Part shown: positions 39,803 to 50,199 of the stretch, one piece after another
Layout of the letters: the number at the start of each line of letters is the position of its first letter
How positions within the stretch are numbered: position 1 is the first letter of the stretch
DNA from: Cytophagales bacterium
Lineage (GTDB): Bacteria > Bacteroidota > Bacteroidia > Cytophagales > Cyclobacteriaceae
Reading direction: 5' to 3'
DNA length: 64,000 nt
Assembly: GCA_020403045.1 (NCBI GenBank)
Contig: JADBYK010000028.1
Location: 1 to 64,000, forward strand
Notes under the pieces: model-generated
Seen by the model: the letters and a program-made list of their open reading frames with translations, nothing else
Told to the model about the DNA's origin: nothing
Database searches by the model: none
Translations under genes and position numbers: made by a program

Positions 39803-42800
39803 CTATCTTTTCACAATCAGTTTTGTTGATTTGCCAGATTGACCAACCTTGATGATATAAGTGCCCTCTGCTGCCTGATCTAGTGAGACAGAAACTTTCC
39901 ATTGGCCTTTAGGAATGTTGACGTTGCCTTGTTGTCTACCCAATAAATCGAAGAAGCGCACAGGTGTATCGACCTCTACTCTCGCTGGCAATGCGACAGT
40001 GACTTGAGCCATAGCCGGATTTGGAAATACTGAGAGCTCGCTCACGTTAGGATCATCAGACGGTTCACTGCCAGCCGGGGTTTCTTTGCGTGGGCAAAAT
40101 TGATCAAAGCAAGGACAAATGCCGTACATGGCACAAGGATCAGGGTTAGGGTCACAATACTGCTCGTACACGGTTGCTTGCGCAGTACTTTGGCAGCCAT
40201 TCAGGTATGCGGTAACATAGTAGGTGCCGCCTGAGTACACATTGATTGACTGTGTACCCCCCTCACCTGTTGACCACGAAAAATAGGGCGCAGATGAGAC
40301 AGCAGTTAGTGAAGTAGAACTTCCCGAACAAAAGGTAGCACCATCTCCAACTATGTAGACCGATGGCTTCTGATTTATATTGACAGTTAATGTATTACTC
40401 TGTGAGCTGCACAAGGTAATATTGTCAGTCACTTCAACAACATAAAAACCTCCATAGCTTGTTGTGTAAGACGAACTTGTCGCACCGCTTATGTAAGTTT
40501 GATAATTTCTCCACCGATAAGAGTAGTTGGGATTAAATGGCGTTGACAATGACACAGATGAGCCCGAACACAGTGTGACAGGCCCGTAAATGTTTGATGC
40601 TGCAGCTGTGAGGCTCGCGACAGGTGGGGGATTTACAGTAACCGTGGTAGGCGCACTGGCCGCACTCATGCATCCATTGGCATTGGTAACTCTAACTGTG
40701 TAATTGCCTCCACTGCTTACAGTGATGCTCTGAGTGGTTGCGCCCGTTGACCACAGGTAGCTTGAACCACTGTTGGTAGTTAACGTTACAGAGCCTCCCT
40801 GGCAAAATGTGATTGCGCCAGAGGCCGTTATGGTTGCGGTTGGTGAAGGGAAGATCGTAACAGTTGTCGCTGCGCTAGTGGCAGAGCAACCATTGACATT
40901 TGTAACTCGAACTGTGTAATTACCTGCAGTGCCAACAGTTATACTCTGCGTGGTTGCACCCGTGGACCACAAGTAACTAGCCCCAGCAGAAGCAGTAAGA
41001 ATTACCGACCCACCTGGACAGAACGAGGTTGCGCCAGAGGCCGTGATGGTGGCAGTTGGCAGAGGGTTGACTATAACAGTTGTTGCTGAGCTAGTGGCAG
41101 AGCAACCATTGACATTTGTAACTCGAACTGTGTAATTACCTGCTGTGCCAACAGTTATACTTTGTGTGGTTGCACCTGTAGACCACAGATAACTTGAACC
41201 AGTGCTGGCAGTTAACGTTACAGAGCCACCTTGACAAAATGTGGTTGCGCCAGAGGCTGAGATGGTGGCAGTTGGAAAAGGATTTACAATCAAGCTTTGG
41301 GTGGCGGTTGCAGGGCTATACGTTCCATTTCCCGCCTGACTTGCAGTAATTGTTACCGTGCCTGCTGCAAGAGTGGTCACTACGTTTCCTGCCACTGAGG
41401 CAATCGTAGGATTAGAACTAGTATAACTGATAGCCAAACCGGAGCTTGCAGTTGCTGTTAGGTTGACGGTTGCGTTGATGCACGCGCTTGGTAGAGGGTT
41501 GAAGGTAACGGTTTGACTAGCTCGCGGTTCATGCCTTAAAACCGATAGTGTGTTGCTACCATAATTCGTCACTGCAAGGTCAGCCTTTCCATCCCCGTCC
41601 AAATCACCGATGGCTAATGAATAGGGACCAGAACCTGTTGCAAAGTCTGTTTTCGCTTCATAGCTGACTGTACCGGGCGTTCCGGTGTTGCGGAATACCG
41701 ATACCGTGTTGCTATTTATATTTGCCACCGCCAGGTCAGCCTTGCCGTCCCCGTCCAGGTCACCGATGGCCACTGATCCAGGAGCTAAGCCTGTTTCAAA
41801 ATCTCTTTTCGCTGCATAGCTAATCGTCCCGGGCATTCCCGTGTTGCGGAAAACCGATACCGTGCTGATACCACCATTCGCCACCGCCAGGTCAGCCTTT
41901 CCATCCCCGTCTAAATCACCGATGGCTAATGATTTAGGGCCAGAACCTGTTGCAAAATCTATTTTTGCTGCATAACTGATCGTCCCGGGCGTTCCCGTGT
42001 TGCGCAAAACTGATATCGTGTTACCATCAAAGTTCGCTACCGCCAAGTCAGCCTTTGAATCCCCGTCCAAATCACCGATGGCTAATGAAACAGGACCAAG
42101 ACCTGTTGCGAAATCAATTTTCGCTGCATAGCTAATCGTCCCGGGCATTCCCGTGTTACGGAAAATCGATAGCGTACCATTGCCACCGTTCGCCACTGCC
42201 AAGTCAGCCCTTCCATCCCCGTCTAAATCACCGATGGCAACTGAAGAAGGAAAAGCACTTATTGCAAAATCTATTTTCGCTGCATAACTAATCGCCCCGG
42301 GCGTTCCGGTGTTACGGAAAACTGATAGCGTGTAACTATTATAATTCGTCACCGCCAAGTCAGCCTTTCCGTCCCCGTCCAAATCACCGATGGTTACTGA
42401 TTTAGGACCAGCACCCGTTGCAAAATCAATTTTCGCTGCATAGCTGATCGTACTGGTCGTTCCAGTGTTGCGGAAAACCGATAAAGTGTTGCTACTAAAA
42501 TTCGTCATCGCCAAGTCAGCCTTTCCATCCCCGTCTAAATCCCCGATAGCTATTGAACCAGGACTCGCTCCGGTTGCAAAATCTACTTTAGGAAGAAAAC
42601 TAGTTACATCCACTTTTCCCCACCCGGGGTAAGTAGTTGAAAATGGAAATTTGGAATACCCCACCAGTCCACTCACCAGTACAGTAATGGGCTGATAAGT
42701 TGCCCCTGTGGGTACGGTAACGGTTAGTTGTGTGGCGGTTGCAGCCGTTACCGTAGCTCGCATAGCTCCAAAATAAACGATGTTGTTGGCAGGGGTGGAA

Positions 42801-44533
42801 TTAAACCCGGTGCCGGTGATCGTTACAGCGGTGCCTACGGGACCGCTGGTTGGGGTGAAGCCGGTTATTTGCGGCAGCGGACCAACGAATAGAAGTTGCT
42901 GTACCGCACTTGCTGGAAGAAACGTAGAATTTCCTCCTTGAAAGGCTGTTATCAAAGTATACCCTCTTCCTACTATAGTAACTGTATTGCCTGTGATGGT
43001 GGCCACAGTTGTATTGCTGCTCATGTATGAAATAGGTAGTCCGGATGACGAAGAAGCAGTAAGTGTGAAGGGTGAATCTCCTAATGCTCTATTGGGCAAT
43101 GGATTAAACGTAATGGTTTGACTAGGTCGCGGTTCATGCCATAAAAAAGACAGCGTATTGCCATTCATTACCGCCAGGTCTGCCTTTCCATCCCCGTCCA
43201 AATCACCGATGGCTAATGAAACAGGACCAAGACCTGTTGCGAAATCTATTTTCGCTGCATAGCTAATCGTCCCGGGCGTTCCCGTGTTGCGGAAAACCGA
43301 TACCGTGCTGCTACCACCATTCGTCACCGCCAGGTCAGCTTTTCCATCCCCATCCAAATCACCGATAGCTAATGAATTAGGATCAGAATCTGCTGCGAAG
43401 TCTATTTTCGCTGCATAGCTAATAGTCCCGGGCGTTCCCGTGTTTCGCAAAACCGATATTGTACTGCTACCACTATTAGCCACCGCCAGGTCGGCCTTTC
43501 CATCCCCGTCTAAATCACCGATGGCCACTCGATGCGCATAAAAATTTGTTGCAAAATCTATTTTCGCTGCATAGCTAATCGTCCCAGACGTTCCCGTGTT
43601 GCGCAAAACCGATATTCTATTGCTACCACTACTAGCCACCGCCAGGTCGGCCTTTCCATCACCGTCCAAATCACCGATGCCAACTGAAGCGGGATATAAA
43701 CCTGTTGGAAAATCTATTTTCGCTGCATAGCTAATCGTCCCAGGCGTTCCCGTGTTGCGGAAAACTGACACTGTATTATGACTGTAATTTGTCACCGCCA
43801 AATCAGTTCTTCCATCCTGGTCCAAATCACCGAAGGCTATTGAACGAGGACTAGAACCTGTTGCAAAATCTATTTTCGCTGCATAGCTAATCGCTCCGGG
43901 CGTTCCGGTGTTACGAAAAACCGATATCGTGTTGCTACCGCGATTCGTCACCGCCAGGTCGGCCTTTCCATCCCCATCCAAATCACCGATGGCTACTGAA
44001 GCGGGATATAAACCTGTTGGAAAATTTATTTGTGCTGCATAACTAATTACACCAGATGTTCCCGTGTTACGGAAAATCGACACTACATTAATACTAGTTG
44101 TCACCGCTAAGTCAGCCTTTCCATCTCCATCCAAATCACCGATGGCTAATGAAGTATGAAATGTACCTGTTGCAACATCTACCTTTGGAAGAAAACTAGT
44201 TGCATCCACTTTTCCCCACCCAGGATAAGTGGTTGAGAAGGGAAATTTAGAATACCCCACCAGTCCATTCACCAGTAAAGTTATGGGTTGATAGGTTGCC
44301 CCTATGGGTACGGCAACATTTAGTTGTGTAGCCGTTGCAGTCGTTACTGCAGCTCGGGTAGCTCCAAAGTAAACGATATTGTTGACCGGGGTAGAACTAA
44401 ACCCGGTGCCGCTGATGGTGACAGAGGTGCCTACCGGGCCGCTGGTGGGGGTGAAGCTTGTGATTACTGGCTGTGATAGCACCATAGTGCTAAAAACTAA
44501 CATTAAAGATAAAGGCAGTAAAAGTGTTTTCAT
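39803..44533 (-). CDS. Giant secreted protein: 2x (IPT/TIG + seven FG-GAP/VCBS repeats + Big-type Ig), three near-identical Ig/SprB-like repeats, T9SS type A sorting domain
   Basis: Signal peptide; 14 copies of ~52-aa IDFATG..IGDLDGDGKADLAV..RNTGTPGTISYAAK; ITSFTPTSGPVGTSVTISGTGF; C-terminal VFPNPAMAQVTVALP...GTYIIKVGQSGKSTKLIVKR. Confidence 0.93.
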   Translation of the reverse strand: MKTLLLPLSLMLVFSTMVLSQPVITSFTPTSGPVGTSVTISGTGFSSTPVNNIVYFGATRAAVTTATATQLNVAVPIGATYQPITLLVNGLVGYSKFPFSTTYPGWGKVDATSFLPKVDVATGTFHTSLAIGDLDGDGKADLAVTTSINVVSIFRNTGTSGVISYAAQINFPTGLYPASVAIGDLDGDGKADLAVTNRGSNTISVFRNTGTPGAISYAAKIDFATGSSPRSIAFGDLDQDGRTDLAVTNYSHNTVSVFRNTGTPGTISYAAKIDFPTGLYPASVGIGDLDGDGKADLAVASSGSNRISVLRNTGTSGTISYAAKIDFATNFYAHRVAIGDLDGDGKADLAVANSGSSTISVLRNTGTPGTISYAAKIDFAADSDPNSLAIGDLDGDGKADLAVTNGGSSTVSVFRNTGTPGTISYAAKIDFATGLGPVSLAIGDLDGDGKADLAVMNGNTLSFLWHEPRPSQTITFNPLPNRALGDSPFTLTASSSSGLPISYMSSNTTVATITGNTVTIVGRGYTLITAFQGGNSTFLPASAVQQLLFVGPLPQITGFTPTSGPVGTAVTITGTGFNSTPANNIVYFGAMRATVTAATATQLTVTVPTGATYQPITVLVSGLVGYSKFPFSTTYPGWGKVDVTSFLPKVDFATGASPGSIAIGDLDGDGKADLAMTNFSSNTLSVFRNTGTTSTISYAAKIDFATGAGPKSVTIGDLDGDGKADLAVTNYNSYTLSVFRNTGTPGAISYAAKIDFAISAFPSSVAIGDLDGDGRADLAVANGGNGTLSIFRNTGMPGTISYAAKIDFATGLGPVSLAIGDLDGDSKADLAVANFDGNTISVLRNTGTPGTISYAAKIDFATGSGPKSLAIGDLDGDGKADLAVANGGISTVSVFRNTGMPGTISYAAKRDFETGLAPGSVAIGDLDGDGKADLAVANINSNTVSVFRNTGTPGTVSYEAKTDFATGSGPYSLAIGDLDGDGKADLAVTNYGSNTLSVLRHEPRASQTVTFNPLPSACINATVNLTATASSGLAISYTSSNPTIASVAGNVVTTLAAGTVTITASQAGNGTYSPATATQSLIVNPFPTATISASGATTFCQGGSVTLTASTGSSYLWSTGATTQSITVGTAGNYTVRVTNVNGCSATSSATTVIVNPLPTATITASGATSFCPGGSVILTASAGASYLWSTGATTQSITVGTAGNYTVRVTNVNGCSATSAATTVTIFPSPTATITASGAITFCQGGSVTLTTNSGSSYLWSTGATTQSITVSSGGNYTVRVTNANGCMSAASAPTTVTVNPPPVASLTAAASNIYGPVTLCSGSSVSLSTPFNPNYSYRWRNYQTYISGATSSSYTTSYGGFYVVEVTDNITLCSSQSNTLTVNINQKPSVYIVGDGATFCSGSSTSLTAVSSAPYFSWSTGEGGTQSINVYSGGTYYVTAYLNGCQSTAQATVYEQYCDPNPDPCAMYGICPCFDQFCPRKETPAGSEPSDDPNVSELSVFPNPAMAQVTVALPARVEVDTPVRFFDLLGRQQGNVNIPKGQWKVSVSLDQAAEGTYIIKVGQSGKSTKLIVKR
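40620..41290 (-). repeat. Three tandem ~72-aa Ig/SprB-like repeats (DNA level)
   Basis: TATI(S/T)ASGATTFCQGGSVTLTASTGSSYLWSTGATTQSITVGTAGNYTVRVTNVNGCSATS x3. Confidence 0.85.
41510..42600 (-). repeat. Seven tandem ~156-bp FG-GAP repeats (propeller block 2)
   Basis: Seven copies of the IGDLDGDGKADLAV unit, approximate bounds. Confidence 0.9.
43110..44190 (-). repeat. Seven tandem ~156-bp FG-GAP repeats (propeller block 1)
   Basis: Seven copies of the IGDLDGDGKADLAV unit, approximate bounds. Confidence 0.9.
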
Positions 44534-44584
44534 GAGCCAGCGTTTTTTAGTTATAGACTAAAGTTAAATCGAATTTCCGGGAAA

Positions 44585-44616
44585 AGCAAAAGCCATCGCT
44601 TTTCAGAGATGGCTTT
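44585..44616 (-). terminator. Intrinsic terminator between the aconitase gene and the T9SS protein gene
   Basis: AAAGCCATC gcttttcaga GATGGCTTT hairpin. Confidence 0.7.
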
Positions 44617-44749
44617 AAGATTCAGTTACTAATTTTCCTAATTTACAGCTACTTGTAGTTATTGTCTTCGCAATTTTTCATGCGGCAAAATTGCCGTCAT
44701 CATTCGTCCGCTCGATTAACAATCGCTATCTTCTGATCTTTGGCAAAAT

Positions 44750-47242
44750 CTATTTTTTCTTCTTAACCGCAACTTTCTTTTTTGCAACTTTATTCGCCAC
44801 TTTTTTGACAGATTTTTTTGCTGATTTCGCCACTTTCCCAATTGCTTTCTTAACGGTTTTCTTAGCTGCCTTCTTGACTACTTTCTTGGCAACTACCTTC
44901 TTTTTAGGTGCGGCTTTCTTAACCACTTTTTTTACAACACCCTTTGTTGTTGGCTTTTTCCTAGCCGCTGATTTCTTTTTAGCATCATCAGCGCCCATTT
45001 TATTCAAAGCAGAGCCTGACTTAAACCACTCGATTTGACTGGCATTGTACGTATGATTAACAGTGATCGTCTCTTTCTTTCCATCAATGTGATTCAAGAC
45101 CAACGTCAATGGCTTTTCTGGTGCGAAAGTGGTAAGTCCAACAATATCGATGCGGTCGTCTTCCAAAATCTTGTTGTAGTCTTCTTTGTTCGCAAACGTC
45201 AGCGCCAACATGCCTTGCTTTTTCAAGTTTGTTTCGTGTATCCGGGCAAACGATTTCACAAGAATGGCTCTTACCCCAAGGAAGCGTGGCTCCATAGCAG
45301 CATGTTCGCGAGAGGAACCCTCGCCATAGTTTTCGTCACCCACTACGATACTTCCAATTCCCTTTGCTTTGTAAGAACGTTGCACCTTAGGCACTTCATC
45401 GTGCTCGCCAGTTAGTCCATTCTTTACGCTATTTACTTTTTCATTGAAGAAGTTAGTGGCTCCTATTAGCAGGTTATTGGAGATGTTATCCAAATGCCCT
45501 CTGTATTTGAGCCATTTACCCGCCATTGAGATATGATCAGTAGTGCATTTTCCTTTGGCTTTGATCAATAGACGCAACCCTTTCAAGTCTGTTTTTTCCC
45601 AAGGCGCGAAAGGCGCCAATAATTGCAAGCGATCTGAATCGGGACTAACTTTTACCGTCACGCCACTGCCATCTTTCGCTGGAGCTTGAAACCCTGGATC
45701 TTTTACATCAAAACCTTTTGGGGGAAGCTCACTGCCGGTCGGAGGATCAAGTTTTACCTTTTGTCCTTGTTCATTTGTTAGATAGTCAGTGAGCGGGTTG
45801 AAAGTTAAATCTCCTGCAATGGCCATTGCCGTTACAATCTCCGGACTGCCCACAAACGCAAAGGTATTTGGATTGCCATCGGCACGCTTCGCAAAGTTTC
45901 TGTTGAAACTATGGACAATCGTATTTTTTTCTGCTTTCTCTGTGCCTACTCTTGCCCACATGCCAATACAAGGTCCACAGGCATTTGCAAAAACAGTAGC
46001 TCCAATTTTGTCGAACACACCTAAGAAACCATCTCGTTCGATTGTAAAACGAACCTGTTCGCTACCGGGTGTAATCGTAAATTGTGATTTTAATTTCAAC
46101 CCTTTGGAAGTAACCTGTTTTGCCAAACTTACAGAACGGCTTATGTCTTCGTAAGAAGAGTTCGTGCAACTGCCTATCAAACCTACTTCTATCTTCGTTG
46201 GCCATCCATTTGCTGCTGCGGCTTCTTTCATTTTCGAAATGGGCGTTGCTAAGTCGGGTGTAAAAGGACCGTTCAAATGAGGCTCCAATGTGTTTAAGTC
46301 GATCTCGATGACTTGATCAAAATACTCCGAAGGGTTCTGGTATACTTCAGGATCGGCAGTGAGATGATTTTTTATTTTATCCGCCATACGAGCAACCTCA
46401 GCTCTTCCTGTTGCAACTAAATAGCGGCTCATCGAGGCATCATAACCAAACGTTGAAGTGGTTGCTCCAATCTCCGCGCCCATATTGCAAATCGTGCCTT
46501 TGCCCGTACAACTCATAGAAGTAGCACCTTCACCAAAATATTCTACAATTGCTCCTGTTCCTCCTTTTACCGTTAGGATACCCGCAACTTTTAAGATAAC
46601 ATCTTTAGCCGATGTCCAGCCATTAAGTTTACCGGTCAATTTTACGCCTATTAGCTTAGGGAACTTCAGCTCCCACGCCATACCCGCCATTAAATCTACC
46701 GCATCAGCGCCACCTACACCGATCGCCACCATTCCCAGGCCACCGGCATTTACAGTATGTGAATCAGTTCCAATCATCATGCCTCCGGGGAACGCATAAT
46801 TCTCTAGTACTACCTGATGAATAATACCTGCCCCTGGCTTCCAAAATCCAAGGCCGTATTTATTTGAAACCGAAGAAAGAAAATCGAACACTTCCTTGCT
46901 CTCAGTAGTTGCAAAACTCAAATCATCGGCAGCACCAACTTTGGCAGTAATCAAGTGATCACAATGTACTGTAGATGGGACAGCAACTTTTGGTCTTCCG
47001 GCAGACATGAACTGAAGCAATGCCATTTGTGCTGTCGCGTCTTGCATAGCCACACGATCAGGAGCAAAGTCGACATATGACTTGCCTCTCCCAAAATTTT
47101 CAAGCTTTTGGTCTGCATGTAGATGCGAGTACAGTATCTTTTCTGACAGGGTAAGGGGTTTGCCAACAACTTTTCTGGCTTTGGCGATACGGCCCGGCAT
47201 TGCTGCATAAAGAGCCTTGATCATAGCTAAGTCGAATACCAT
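44750..47242 (-). CDS. acn: Aconitate hydratase (mitochondrial-aconitase-like) with ~75-aa Lys/Ala/Val-rich C-terminal tail
   Basis: [70 protein letters not shown]; tail [69 protein letters not shown]. Confidence 0.96.
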   Translation of the reverse strand: MVFDLAMIKALYAAMPGRIAKARKVVGKPLTLSEKILYSHLHADQKLENFGRGKSYVDFAPDRVAMQDATAQMALLQFMSAGRPKVAVPSTVHCDHLITAKVGAADDLSFATTESKEVFDFLSSVSNKYGLGFWKPGAGIIHQVVLENYAFPGGMMIGTDSHTVNAGGLGMVAIGVGGADAVDLMAGMAWELKFPKLIGVKLTGKLNGWTSAKDVILKVAGILTVKGGTGAIVEYFGEGATSMSCTGKGTICNMGAEIGATTSTFGYDASMSRYLVATGRAEVARMADKIKNHLTADPEVYQNPSEYFDQVIEIDLNTLEPHLNGPFTPDLATPISKMKEAAAANGWPTKIEVGLIGSCTNSSYEDISRSVSLAKQVTSKGLKLKSQFTITPGSEQVRFTIERDGFLGVFDKIGATVFANACGPCIGMWARVGTEKAEKNTIVHSFNRNFAKRADGNPNTFAFVGSPEIVTAMAIAGDLTFNPLTDYLTNEQGQKVKLDPPTGSELPPKGFDVKDPGFQAPAKDGSGVTVKVSPDSDRLQLLAPFAPWEKTDLKGLRLLIKAKGKCTTDHISMAGKWLKYRGHLDNISNNLLIGATNFFNEKVNSVKNGLTGEHDEVPKVQRSYKAKGIGSIVVGDENYGEGSSREHAAMEPRFLGVRAILVKSFARIHETNLKKQGMLALTFANKEDYNKILEDDRIDIVGLTTFAPEKPLTLVLNHIDGKKETITVNHTYNASQIEWFKSGSALNKMGADDAKKKSAARKKPTTKGVVKKVVKKAAPKKKVVAKKVVKKAAKKTVKKAIGKVAKSAKKSVKKVANKVAKKKVAVKKKK

Positions 47243-47243
47243 A

Positions 47244-47278
47244 TTTTGTAGATTAAAAGTTGTCGCTAATCTACAAAA
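47244..47278 (-). promoter_or_regulatory. 12-bp perfect inverted repeat adjacent to the aconitase start codon
   Basis: TTTTGTAGATTA - 11 nt - TAATCTACAAAA, ending two bases from the ATG. Confidence 0.8.
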
Positions 47279-47300
47279 ATAGGTGGAATTTAAGCCGCAA
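47274..47300 (-). promoter_or_regulatory. Putative Bacteroidota-type promoter for the aconitase gene
   Basis: TTG - 16 nt - TATTTTTG (exact TAnnTTTG), overlapping the inverted repeat. Confidence 0.5.
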
Positions 47301-47411
47301 GACTGAAATAAAAACTGTCAAATAGACTCTAATTTGGCTGTTTTGTAGAGCGCTTGATGCATCGTTCTTGCCGCTTTCGAACGCGAAAGTGACAGACAGG
47401 GTAATTGACTG

Positions 47412-48098
47412 CTACTTCGCATTAATGTAATTCAGGAACTCGCGTTTTACGTTTTCGTCCTTGAATTTTCCTGCGAAATAGGCTGTTCCGGTTTTGCTAT
47501 TTGTATCTCCAACTCCTCGGGAAGCTACACACATGTGATTGGCATCGACTACCACACCAACGTCAGTCGTACCCAATACGCGCTCTAACTCCTTCCCAAT
47601 TTGTACAGTCAACCTTTCCTGCACTTGAGGGCGCTTCGCAAAATACTGAACGAATCGATTGATTTTGGAAAGCCCTATCACCTTGCCAGAGGAGAAGTAG
47701 GCTACATGGATCTTCCCGTAGATGGGCACAAAATGATGTTCGCAATGTGAAAAGAATGTAATGTCCTTTTCAACCAGCATCTGGTCATAGTTGTACTTAT
47801 TCTCAAATAATCTGGTCGTTGGTCGATTGTCGGGATTAAGCCCACTAAAGGCTTCTTTCACGTACATCTTTGCAACTCTTCGAGGGGTACCTTTTAAGCT
47901 ATCATCGTTCAGGTCAAGCCCCAAAACGGTCATTATCTCGCGAAAGTGATCCTCAATCTTATTGATCTTTTCGTCATCAGTTAGATCAAACGCGTCAGCG
48001 CGCAAGGGCGTATCGTGCGATCCCACCGGGTGATCCAAATCATCATCGTCAAACGATTTAATGGGCTGGATAGTCAACGAAATTTCTTTCTGTCTCAT
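47412..48098 (-). CDS. folE: GTP cyclohydrolase I
   Basis: ITFFSHCEHHFVPIYGKIHVAYFSSGKVIGLSKINR; NHMCVASRGVGDTNSKT. Confidence 0.97.
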   Translation of the reverse strand: MRQKEISLTIQPIKSFDDDDLDHPVGSHDTPLRADAFDLTDDEKINKIEDHFREIMTVLGLDLNDDSLKGTPRRVAKMYVKEAFSGLNPDNRPTTRLFENKYNYDQMLVEKDITFFSHCEHHFVPIYGKIHVAYFSSGKVIGLSKINRFVQYFAKRPQVQERLTVQIGKELERVLGTTDVGVVVDANHMCVASRGVGDTNSKTGTAYFAGKFKDENVKREFLNYINAK

Positions 48099-48468
48099 AC
48101 AATTTTATTTTAAGCTCGAAACGATTGTCAATCTTTTGCCTCAATATTCTCCAAATGACCACTGCAATGTTCTCTGCTGTGGGGTTTAGGTCCTTAAAAT
48201 ATGGAGTATCTAAGTTAAGGTTTTTATGATCAAAGTGTTGGAGGATGTTTTCACCAATCAGGTCGCTGAGTAATTTCATGTCAAACACATAACCCGTTTC
48301 CGGATCGGGTTCACCAATCAGCGTTACAATGATTTCGTAGTTGTGGCCGTGATAGTTGGGATTATTGCACTTACCAAACACCGCATCATTTTTCTCGTTA
48401 CTCCAAGCGGGGTTGAACAGTCGGTGAGCAGCGTTAAAATGTTCCTTTCGGGAAATGGCTATTTTCAT
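48058..48468 (-). CDS. queD: 6-carboxytetrahydropterin synthase / PTPS family; start at MKIAISRKEHF
   Basis: EHFNAAHRLFN, CNNPNYHGHNYEIIVTLIGE, PTAENIAVVIW. Confidence 0.93.
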   Translation of the reverse strand: MKIAISRKEHFNAAHRLFNPAWSNEKNDAVFGKCNNPNYHGHNYEIIVTLIGEPDPETGYVFDMKLLSDLIGENILQHFDHKNLNLDTPYFKDLNPTAENIAVVIWRILRQKIDNRFELKIKLYETERNFVDYPAH

Positions 48469-48607
48469 GAAGTAAAGGTAAAACAAGTGTTTTGAAAAAA
48501 GGTTCGTGGGTTTCCGAAGGTTTATTGGATTTTCAAAACAGTTTGGTTTTGCAGGCACGATAAATAGCTTTTAATTTGACTGCAAGTGTCAAATTGATAG
48601 ATAGTTC

Positions 48608-50197
48608 ATGGAGCTAGAAAACATTACCGTTATCATTCTTCTTTTGGCCGTGGTTACAGCACTGGCAGAAGTGACCGATCGGGTTAAAATACCATATCCT
48701 GTATTACTCGTCTTGGCCGGGATCGGCATTGGCCTGATCCCACAATTGCCAGTTGTTGAGTTGAATCCAGATGTTGTTTTCTTAATCTTCTTGCCACCTG
48801 CGCTCTATTCTGCGGCCTGGACTACTTCATGGACTGATTTTAAGAAATCCAGACGAGCCATCTCTTTGCTTGCAGTTGGTTGTGTATTGTTCACTACCAC
48901 AGCGATTGCGTGTGTTGCACACTACCTGATTCCTGGCTTTGGCTGGCCCGAATCATTTGTCTTGGGAGCTATTATTTCACCGCCTGATGCAGTTGCAGCT
49001 ACGGCAGCCACGAAAGGCCTGGGTGTTCCAAAACGTTTGATTACCATTTTGGAGGGAGAAAGTTTAGTGAACGATGCAACGGGGCTAATCGCCATGCGCT
49101 ATGCGATTGCTGCAACGGCTACTGGCACATTTATTTTTTGGTTGGCAAGCATTAATTTTTTCTATGTGGCCGGTGTTGGTATCATCATTGGATTGATGGT
49201 TGGCCAGCTACTTTTTTGGATACACAAGATTACACCAAACAATCCGACTACTGATACCACACTCACTTTCATTACACCTTACATCGCCTATTTGTTCGCA
49301 GAGCAAATTCATGTATCGGGCGTACTCGCGGTGGTTGCCTGCGGATTGTTCTTGAGTCAACGTTCTTCGAAGATATTTAGTCACCAATCTCGAATTCAAG
49401 CCTACTCAACCTGGGACACGGTGAATTTCATTTTGAACGGGGTGATCTTTATTTTAATAGGCCTGCAGCTTAAGACCGTATTGACAAATATTCAGGAACA
49501 TTCCTTCACCACGCTGCTGTGGTATGGTTTTCTTGTTAGTGCTGCAACCATCTTAGCTCGAATTATTTGGGTTTTTCCTGCAGCCTATCTGCCACGACTG
49601 AGTGGTGGCGTACGTAGGCGCGAACCAGATTTTAGTGCTAGAAATGTTTCCATTGTCGCCTGGTCGGGTATGCGAGGCGTGGTATCGCTCGCTGCTGCAA
49701 TGGCACTGCCATTGATGCTGCAGGGAACGACTCCATTTCCGAATCGAGACTTGATCATTTTCCTAACATTCGCGGTTATCTTTTCCACGTTGGTCTTCCA
49801 GGGCATGACACTCCCCATTCTGGTGAAAAAGCTGGGGGTAAAAGGTGACGTGGGTACCAAAAAGGAAGAAGATGCCATCCGTCATCAAATTGCATCTTCG
49901 GTGATAGAGCACATCGAGGAAAACTATTCACTTGGTTTGGATGATGTGGTTCTGGCACAGATCAAATCTAAATACGAGATTCGTATCCAGCGGTTGCGCA
50001 AAGACGAGTCTAATCGCTTAACAGAGGAACAAATAGGAGAGTTGCATCGTATTCAACACGAGTTAATAAAGCAAGAACGGGTAGTACTTGATTTGATGTA
50101 CCAAGCTAATAAAATTGGTGATGAAGCACTGCGAAAGATTGAATATGAACTTGATCTGGAGGAGGCCCGACTAGATTTAGAAGTTGCTGAAACGTAG
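48608..50197 (+). CDS. Na+/H+ antiporter, CPA1 family
   Basis: GAIISPPDAVAATAATKGLGVPKRLITILEGESLVNDATGLI; SGMRGVVSLAAAMALP. Confidence 0.95.
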   Translation: MELENITVIILLLAVVTALAEVTDRVKIPYPVLLVLAGIGIGLIPQLPVVELNPDVVFLIFLPPALYSAAWTTSWTDFKKSRRAISLLAVGCVLFTTTAIACVAHYLIPGFGWPESFVLGAIISPPDAVAATAATKGLGVPKRLITILEGESLVNDATGLIAMRYAIAATATGTFIFWLASINFFYVAGVGIIIGLMVGQLLFWIHKITPNNPTTDTTLTFITPYIAYLFAEQIHVSGVLAVVACGLFLSQRSSKIFSHQSRIQAYSTWDTVNFILNGVIFILIGLQLKTVLTNIQEHSFTTLLWYGFLVSAATILARIIWVFPAAYLPRLSGGVRRREPDFSARNVSIVAWSGMRGVVSLAAAMALPLMLQGTTPFPNRDLIIFLTFAVIFSTLVFQGMTLPILVKKLGVKGDVGTKKEEDAIRHQIASSVIEHIEENYSLGLDDVVLAQIKSKYEIRIQRLRKDESNRLTEEQIGELHRIQHELIKQERVVLDLMYQANKIGDEALRKIEYELDLEEARLDLEVAET

Positions 50198-50199
50198 CA

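Noticed and set aside
41510-44190. Regular ~156-bp repeats considered as CRISPR or satellite DNA
   Set aside because: In-frame FG-GAP protein repeats in one long ORF; no short direct repeats with unique spacers and no cas genes.
44691-45038. Plus-strand ORF rich in Phe/Leu/Thr/Ala ([24 protein letters not shown]...)
   Set aside because: Antisense of the Lys/Ala-rich aconitase tail; composition is a mirror artefact, not a membrane protein.
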